Below, one piece after another: positions 58,601-64,000 of a stretch of 64,000 nucleotides of DNA. This DNA comes from Acanthaster planci. Its lineage: Eukaryota > Echinodermata > Asteroidea > Valvatida > Acanthasteridae. Position numbers and translations under genes: made by a program. The stretch covers positions 1,842,090 to 1,906,089 of the forward strand of contig NW_019091384.1 of the NCBI RefSeq assembly GCF_001949145.1, in the 5' to 3' direction. Below the pieces are notes generated by a model that was not told the DNA's origin, ran no database searches, and saw nothing but the letters and a program-made list of their open reading frames with translations. The stretch's first letter is position 1; each line of letters begins with the position of its first letter.

Positions 58601-59084
58601 TCTTATCTGTTAGTGGTATCCACAACAGAAACGTTTGATTGACTAGCTCACGCAGCACGTGTCCTGATGATAAAACTAGCCAGGGCCTATTAATGTATTC
58701 TCCAAAAGTATGTCGTTCGCGTTCAGTGGCACAATGCTATGCATACATATACGAACATGTACTCTCAGCGATGAAGAATACCGCAATACGCATTACATTA
58801 TTGAATGTACCCTCCGTGTTGTGTGGAGTTACGACAACAGCAGGTTAGAATCCATTTTGGTTCCGAAATCTACCACGCGAGGGTAGAGCGTCCCTGTTGG
58901 CATAATTGGATGCTTTATTTGCGTACAGATCAACCACTTGTCCTATTTTGATCTCTCGTTTGTCATTGATTGGCCGTGGGAGATCAATATTTATTGCAAA
59001 CCAATGTGCAATTAAGCCGCTATATTTGAAACAAAAATGAGTCATGCAGTTTACATGAAGTGCTAACTGTTGCTTGTTCCTTGC

Positions 59085-59217
59085 TTGTTTCTCACGGATC
59101 TGGATTGCGATCACTGATCCGTATTATGGTTCACTGAGATCAAAAACTCCCTCGTGCATGGAGTGGAACAGCGTCGGGATCACTGATCAAGAGATACAGA
59201 TCCGTGTGAAACAAACA
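59085..59217. mobile_element. foldback element with GTTTCACACGGATC-like termini (copy 1)
   Basis: GTTTCTCACGGATCTG at the left faces AGATCCGTGTGAAACAAAC at the right; GATCACTGATC is repeated inside both arms. Confidence 0.6.
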
Positions 59218-60089
59218 CGCTGACAGTTGCACCCATTAATAGACCAGGGCTCAACGCCAGGACTGGTCTGTGCGCCTGTGGCTCTGAAAATTCACGTGCT
59301 ACTTTTTAAAAGTTTTTGTATGAATGAACACAAAATTGTGACGTCGTTGCACAAGTGGTGAGTGCTTGGCAGCAGTGGCGTTCAGGGCTTAATGCCCGTT
59401 ATTTCTCTCTCTTTCTCTTGTGCTCTCAATTTGTCACAGTTCTAGGTGTAAGCGGAGTCTTCATTCTGGTATCTCTTGTGTGTGGTTTCAAACCTCTTTT
59501 TGACTTAATGATGTACGAAACGGCGTTGGTTATGTCAGTCATGCTTGTTTCAGTTGCTTTGACCACGGGACTACATATCAGCGACAAGGGACTACTTATA
59601 ACATTAGGTCACGTGTCTCCGGGCAAGACACTCACACATTTGAAAATGAGCCGAGAGTTTGCTGGGGAAGTTAAAAGAAATACTTCACGTGTGGTTTGAA
59701 TACTGTGCCAGCATCAAATTATTTATTGCATATTGTGTCTGATCTCGGGTGTTTTAAAAGGAACATTAAGTTTTGATCAGGATCACGTTGGTATGAAATA
59801 CAAAGCAAAATTCGAAGCCTGCCTTGAGTCCCGTTGTCAAGTGTATTTTCCGTTGTCATGTTTTACGAAAGAATGTATTGGCTATCGGGAAGAATTGGCG
59901 ATTCCACGGTAACATCGTGATATTTCAACACGTTTTGGCGATACAATCTGATAAACAGTGGTGACAACATGAATAAGGTATGTGATTCCATGCGATACCT
60001 TTCAGTGAAAAAAATATTGTTTGGTAATTAAAATGAAACCTTTTTAGGGATTAAGTTTCGGCGATGAATTTACAAGGTCACAACGTATA

Positions 60090-60163
60090 GGTGCTGGATG
60101 TGAACCTCTGACCCTATACTAGTACGTTATGTGCAAATTCTAACCACTAGGCTACACGTCCCC
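60090..60163 (-). mobile_element. tRNA-like head of a SINE
   Basis: On the minus strand TAGCCTAGTGGTTAGAA is a good A-box region and GGTTCACATCC a near-perfect B-box about 45 bp later. The first and last seven bases (GGGGACG and CAGCACC) do not pair, so it is a SINE head rather than a functional tRNA. Confidence 0.55.
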
Positions 60164-60336
60164 AAAAGACTGTGTCTGAAAGTTGTGGCCATATAGAAAA
60201 AATATAACGTGTGCCTATATGGAACCTGTCGGCAAACGGCAGCACCCCCCACTCGCTGAGGTTCACACTGGACACCGGCCACTATTACAATACAGGTACA
60301 TTAGCCAATTTGATGTACGGCGGACAAAATAATGGA

Positions 60337-60430
60337 AGGGCGCTATTTAGTTTGAGTAAAATCTGTTGTGTTTATCACAAACCTGTGGTGTTTACTCATT
60401 AACCCACTTCTAATAGCGCCCTCCTATGGG
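60337..60430. repeat. hairpin with AGGGCGCTATT arms
   Basis: GGAAGGGCGCTATTTAG faces CTAATAGCGCCCTCC, with GAGTAAA/TTTACTC also paired further in. A third AGAGGGCGCTATTTT follows at about 60,451. Confidence 0.5.
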
Positions 60431-61863
60431 CCTTGAGCTGGACCGAGAGAGGGCGCTATTTTCTCAATAACGGAGGCTCCCTTGGAACTAACTTCGCTAA
60501 TTCACAAACGACCATAGGAAATTCACGCGTCACGGTCGCATCCCTACCAACAAAATGAATAATTCCGGCCATGCAGCTCTTTTTTTAATTAACCGACGGC
60601 TGGGTGCTTCTGCTCGAGGCGGATTGTGTTCTTCTGTTATGGGCGAATCTGGTTAGGTCCACTAGTGTCGGGCTGCCCCTCGATTACTTGGCTACACGGC
60701 CGCCACGAGACCAGGTAATTGTATGGAAAATCAGTAGGGTAAAATTGTGCTGGGGACTGGGGAATGAGGGTGATGTGATCCCCCAGAAAATTTAAAATGC
60801 GCAGCCATGGAATTTTGAAAGGGGGGACGCTTACATCATAACTACGACACTAGGGCCATTGTTCATGCTACAGATTTACGTTATTTAATATTTATACTTA
60901 AACCCTTGAATTTTACATCGAAACAGGGCATTTATAGCTTAACCTATTCTTCTCTTTTTTTCAATAATTATAGATAATTTGGTTGCTGAGAAGTTCGAAT
61001 CTTTCCTCAAAATCTGCCTTATTTTTTTTCTCATCACAAAAAGTAGGTGGATGATTTAATAGCCCACCCCCAGTCAAAACGTTGTTGACATCATGCCGCA
61101 AAAAAACTCCCATCAGATTTATGCCTCTGCAGAAAATGGACGGCTCTCCTAGGCTACGATTATTTCCAGCTGCAGCTAGGTAATCTGGAATCGAATTTGT
61201 TCAGTACTAAACTGGAAACTTGCACAAGTCCGTTGTACTCTATCATGAGTTGATTTGCGTTGGACTGAAATCCACTCAAAGGTTAATCAACTCAGGAGGG
61301 GCGTACAGTAATCTGGTTAAGAGTCAAGATTGCACTCAAACGGATTCAGGTAACAACGACAGGTCCACTAGTTATTGCTTGAGTCCTTTCGGACATGCAC
61401 ACATTAGCTCAACAAATTAATGTGACGCAAGCATTGATATCCATTATAATGGGTGATATGGACCCAAGCAAGGGGTAGGTTTGATCAAGGACCGTATAGT
61501 TATCCATAGCTCGACTAACTCTGACCGAACGCAGATTAGTCGACAGTGGTTGGACCAGTCTAATCAACTATTCACGACCAGCCTATCAAGGCAGGTGGCA
61601 ACGTTGGTCACCCTAAACAGCTTTTAATAGCACAGGGCAGAAAGGGCCAGGCTTAATGAATAAAAATGCCGGAAAAAACAGTATGTCACTAGTGAACGAC
61701 CATTTTCACTATAGTTTTTGCTATTTTGCCCTTCCTGCAGCCACTTTTTCTCCCCTTCGGCCTAATGACCTGACTACGGTTGACTAGGGTCTTTCGCACT
61801 TGACTTCACTACACACGCGCTAGGTACGAAGTCACAAATCAACCGATAGTTAACTATGGCCGT

Positions 61864-61998
61864 GTATGTTTGCACCGGGACCCAGATCCCGATCAATGAT
61901 CCGGCGCTGGTTCACTGACACCAGAATTCGCATAATGGATAGGCCGAACCAGCGCTGAGATCACTGATAGCGATCACGATCCTTGTGAAACAAACAGG
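61864..61998. mobile_element. foldback element with GTTTCACACGGATC-like termini (copy 2)
   Basis: GTTTGCACCGGGACC...GATCAATGATC, then GGCGCTGGTTC, is inverted against GAACCAGCGCTGAGATCACT and GATCCTTGTGAAACAAAC. It is related to 59,085-59,217. Confidence 0.6.
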
Positions 61999-62176
61999 CC
62001 CTAGTGGTCCTTGATGGAACTTGCCCAAAATTGGACCAGCCAAGTGGTACCCTGCGCACCAAAGATCTGTTACAAGTAAAAGTGAAACCCAGTGCTGCAA
62101 AACTAAGGTAATGGCGCCCTTTAACGGCAACAGCAATAAACGTTTCCACGGATACTGCCATCTTAAGTCAACTTCT

Positions 62177-62658
62177 CTAAAGCCTGGTGAAGGAACGCAA
62201 GTCGTGCAGACACAGACACAAATGGAAGACACGTTGCATGATGTCATTCCACCAAAACCATTGAAACAAAATGGCGTCAGAACCTCAGTGATGTTTTACG
62301 GAAAATGTGCTTTTAGACTGACTGTACCGCCTCGTGATGCAAAACCTGTACTCCAGTTTAATGCATTTCATTGATGGTCAGCAATTAGTTGATCATAAGG
62401 GTGTGGTGTGCACTGAGGAGAAAACGGGCAAAAATAGTGGAACTAGGAGAGAGGGACATCGTTGCACGCCGGTCAAGTCAGCATGCGTGTTTGTATGGCT
62501 ACTTGATGCAGACAGTTAGCAAAGTGTATCTGACCTGCGTTTGCCTGCGTTGTTGGCGACACCTCCAATTGGCGTGTTTCCGTGTATCGGCGTTGCAGTT
62601 TGTGTCTTGATTGCTTTAGTCTCTGCGTTTTTACGTCGATATTGAAACCAGGCTTTAG
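62177..62658. mobile_element. TIR element with CTAAAGCCTGGT ends, about 482 bp
   Basis: CTAAAGCCTGGT at 62,177 is inverted against ACCAGGCTTTAG ending at 62,658. No transposase recognised; open frames inside are short. Target duplication not clear. Confidence 0.45.
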
Positions 62659-62847
62659 TTGTGGTCGCCTGATATCGGAAAGCAAACATCGTCGCGGCAT
62701 CGTGTTCTTACGTGTCTCTGTATAAAGAACGCATTTCGCCAATTTCTGCCCCACTGCCCATCTAACTACCAGCAATATGTGTCCTTTTGCCCCAGAAATT
62801 TCGGCTTCACTCAAACTCAACAGTCAGTCTCGAACTTTTACCTTCAG

Positions 62848-63063
62848 GAAAAAATACACAGGAACTATCCCTCTCGTGCTGAGATTTTCGATTTTATTTC
62901 TGGTGGCAGAAATGGATCTGCAGCTGTATGGAGTCGAGGAGTTTATGTTCAGAAAACTATGCTTACCAAGCTGCAGCTTAAATCCAAACTGGGAACGAGG
63001 CCAAAGTTGGACGAATACAAAATGATAACAGTATTGAGGCTGAAGCCGTCGCTCTGGGAATGT
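62848..63063 (+). CDS. possible internal exon of an unrecognised gene
   Basis: Preceded by a good acceptor (TTTTACCTTCAG|G) and followed by a canonical donor (TGT|GTGAGT). It is 216 bp, open throughout, with both borders in phase 0. The 72 residues (starting EKIHRNYPSRAEIFDFISGG, ending LRLKPSLWEC) have balanced composition with charged and aromatic residues, more protein-like than most frames here. No family is recognised. Neighbouring exons are not certain, and it may be chance or a transposon fragment. Confidence 0.25.
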
Positions 63064-63231
63064 GTGAGTATTACAATAATACTGCTGTAAAATAATAACA
63101 GCAACAGATTTATTTTCGGATGGGAGCCATGTCATCTAAATAACAAGATTATTTTTAATGGGCCGTCTATCTATATTAAGCTTACATTATAAAATATACA
63201 ATTTACATGACACACAAGGACTAGGAATAAC

Positions 63232-63341
63232 AATTAGAAAAAGACGAGCAGACGAGGTGATGTGCGAAGTTGACTTTCGTTACGTGTTCTGCAATGGAAA
63301 GATTGTACCAGAGACGGTGCGATATCCTAGCAAAGACTTAG
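63232..63341 (+). CDS. possible second exon of the same unrecognised gene
   Basis: An open stretch encoding RRADEVMCEVDFRYVFCNGK and IVPETVRYPSKDLDQ. It is followed by ATCAAG|GTGATT, a plausible donor (phase 1); the acceptor (AACAATTAG|A) is weak. It lies 170 bp after the previous candidate exon on the same strand. Function unknown. Confidence 0.2.
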
Positions 63342-63711
63342 ATCAAGGTGATTATCCCCTTGCAACTACATACACCTCCTGATTGAAAACCAGGAAGGAT
63401 TTTTATCTAGCAAGAGAGGCAGGATAACATCCTATACAAATCCCGAAATTATATGTGACCGGTTCAGTTCTTTGGAATTTCCAATGACAGTATGATCACT
63501 CACTAAAAACAACGAAAGCCCAGTCGTGCCACGGACAAAAAAATCTTTAGTCAACTAAGTTGTTATTACAAATTATAGTAATACGTAATATCGAATCAGT
63601 TGACAGATTTTGGGGGTTTTCGTAAAACAAAACAACTTGAAATAGACAAGAACAATTGTTCATCAGCCACCTTTTGGCCACCGAGCATCAAATGTAAGTT
63701 AAGTCTCCAAG

Positions 63712-63990
63712 CTACGGTGATTTTATCGCAAACTCAAATACTGTAAGAGAATACAGAAGGTGTACATCTGTAACATGAAAAAGCTCCTTTAAGGCTATGG
63801 TCTCTATCTGCCCTCCCCTTAGAGTTTCATAATTGCAACCAAAATCCTTCATATACACTTCCTCCCCGTGCATAGACGCGTTTCCAGGATTGTTTATAAG
63901 GAGGGGCCCCTCTCCTGCCAGCAGCAAGCTAACAAGCAACTGACGATGAAATGGGTCACTTCTCAGATATTTTCCATCAAATTGGTGATT
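63712..63990 (-). pseudogene. OTU-like domain fragment (possible), unassigned
   Basis: The minus-strand frame stays open from a stop near the window edge. It includes FDGKYLRSDPFHRQLLVSLL, then EEVYMKDFGCNYETLRGGQI and ETIALKELFHVTDVHLLYS. The order (D-G..., R..LV, EEY...M, GG.IE..AL..LF.V) is reminiscent of OTU-type cysteine protease domains often carried by transposons, but the D-G-N-C catalytic motif is not intact (DGKYL). It stops at 63,712. The upstream part is outside the window or lost. Confidence 0.25.
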
Positions 63991-64000
63991 TCATCCACTG

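Larger units (their letters stand above)
58286..62176. other. repeat-rich DNA downstream of TLCD5-B
   Basis: Begins with the probable 3' UTR of copy B. No gene recognised: a hydrophobic frame at 59,355-59,699 starts at GTG and matches nothing known. Foldbacks and a SINE head are listed separately. Confidence 0.5.

Noticed and set aside
59355-59699. 114-codon hydrophobic frame
   Set aside because: It begins at GTG, lacks a normal ATG near the front, and matches no family I recognise; composition alone is not enough.
62473-62820. 115-codon minus-strand frame
   Set aside because: It lies mostly inside the CTAAAGCCTGGT-bounded element and shows no domain; likely chance.

Overview
The window is eukaryotic, from an animal nuclear genome. 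It is AT-rich with long non-coding stretches, has spliced and single-exon genes with metazoan start contexts, two runs of N, and remnants of piggyBac, mariner, Penelope and LTR elements. The secreted C-type lectins, the frequent TACATGTA and TAGGCCTA words and the dense foldback elements suggest a marine invertebrate deuterostome, most likely an echinoderm. The species cannot be fixed from the sequence alone.

Left part (1-40.7 kb): a head-to-tail array of single-exon secreted C-type lectin genes, all on the minus strand. There are four intact genes (called here CTL-1 at 5.2-5.7 kb, CTL-2 at 18.6-19.1 kb, CTL-3 at 33.2-33.7 kb and CTL-4 at 39.9-40.4 kb) and one broken copy (CTL-1b at 6.6-6.9 kb). 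CTL-1, -2 and -3 sit in three diverged copies of one large segmental duplication: unit A about 1-9.2 kb, unit B about 12.6-28.1 kb and unit C about 30.6-37.5 kb. Non-coding flanks align between units, so differences mark later insertions and deletions: a MITE in A, a mariner-like foldback, a solo LTR and a large foldback in B, and a minisatellite plus foldback in C. Every lectin copy carries an upstream block with a CACGTG core about 250-290 bp before its ATG. The lectins are nearly uniform over their first half and very different in the C-terminal half that holds the ligand-binding loops; none keeps the classical EPN/QPD or WND sugar-binding motifs.

Middle (40.7-45.8 kb): no convincing gene. 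It holds a candidate hAT-like non-autonomous element rich in GGTCTCG, small hairpins and an imperfect inverted repeat.

Right part (45.8-58.3 kb): two plus-strand tandem paralogues of TLCD5 (TMEM136), multi-pass TLC-domain proteins. Both have two exons with the single intron at the same codon and phase. They are separated by about 9 kb of repeat-rich DNA. From 58.3 kb to the end there are foldback elements, a tRNA-like SINE head, two possible exons of an unrecognised plus-strand gene and a minus-strand fragment that may be OTU-like.

The best candidate for an under-described system is the lectin array: a duplicating, intronless, apparently co-regulated set of secreted lectins with a homogenised front half and a diversified back half, as might be expected of recognition or effector lectins. 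That role is inference.
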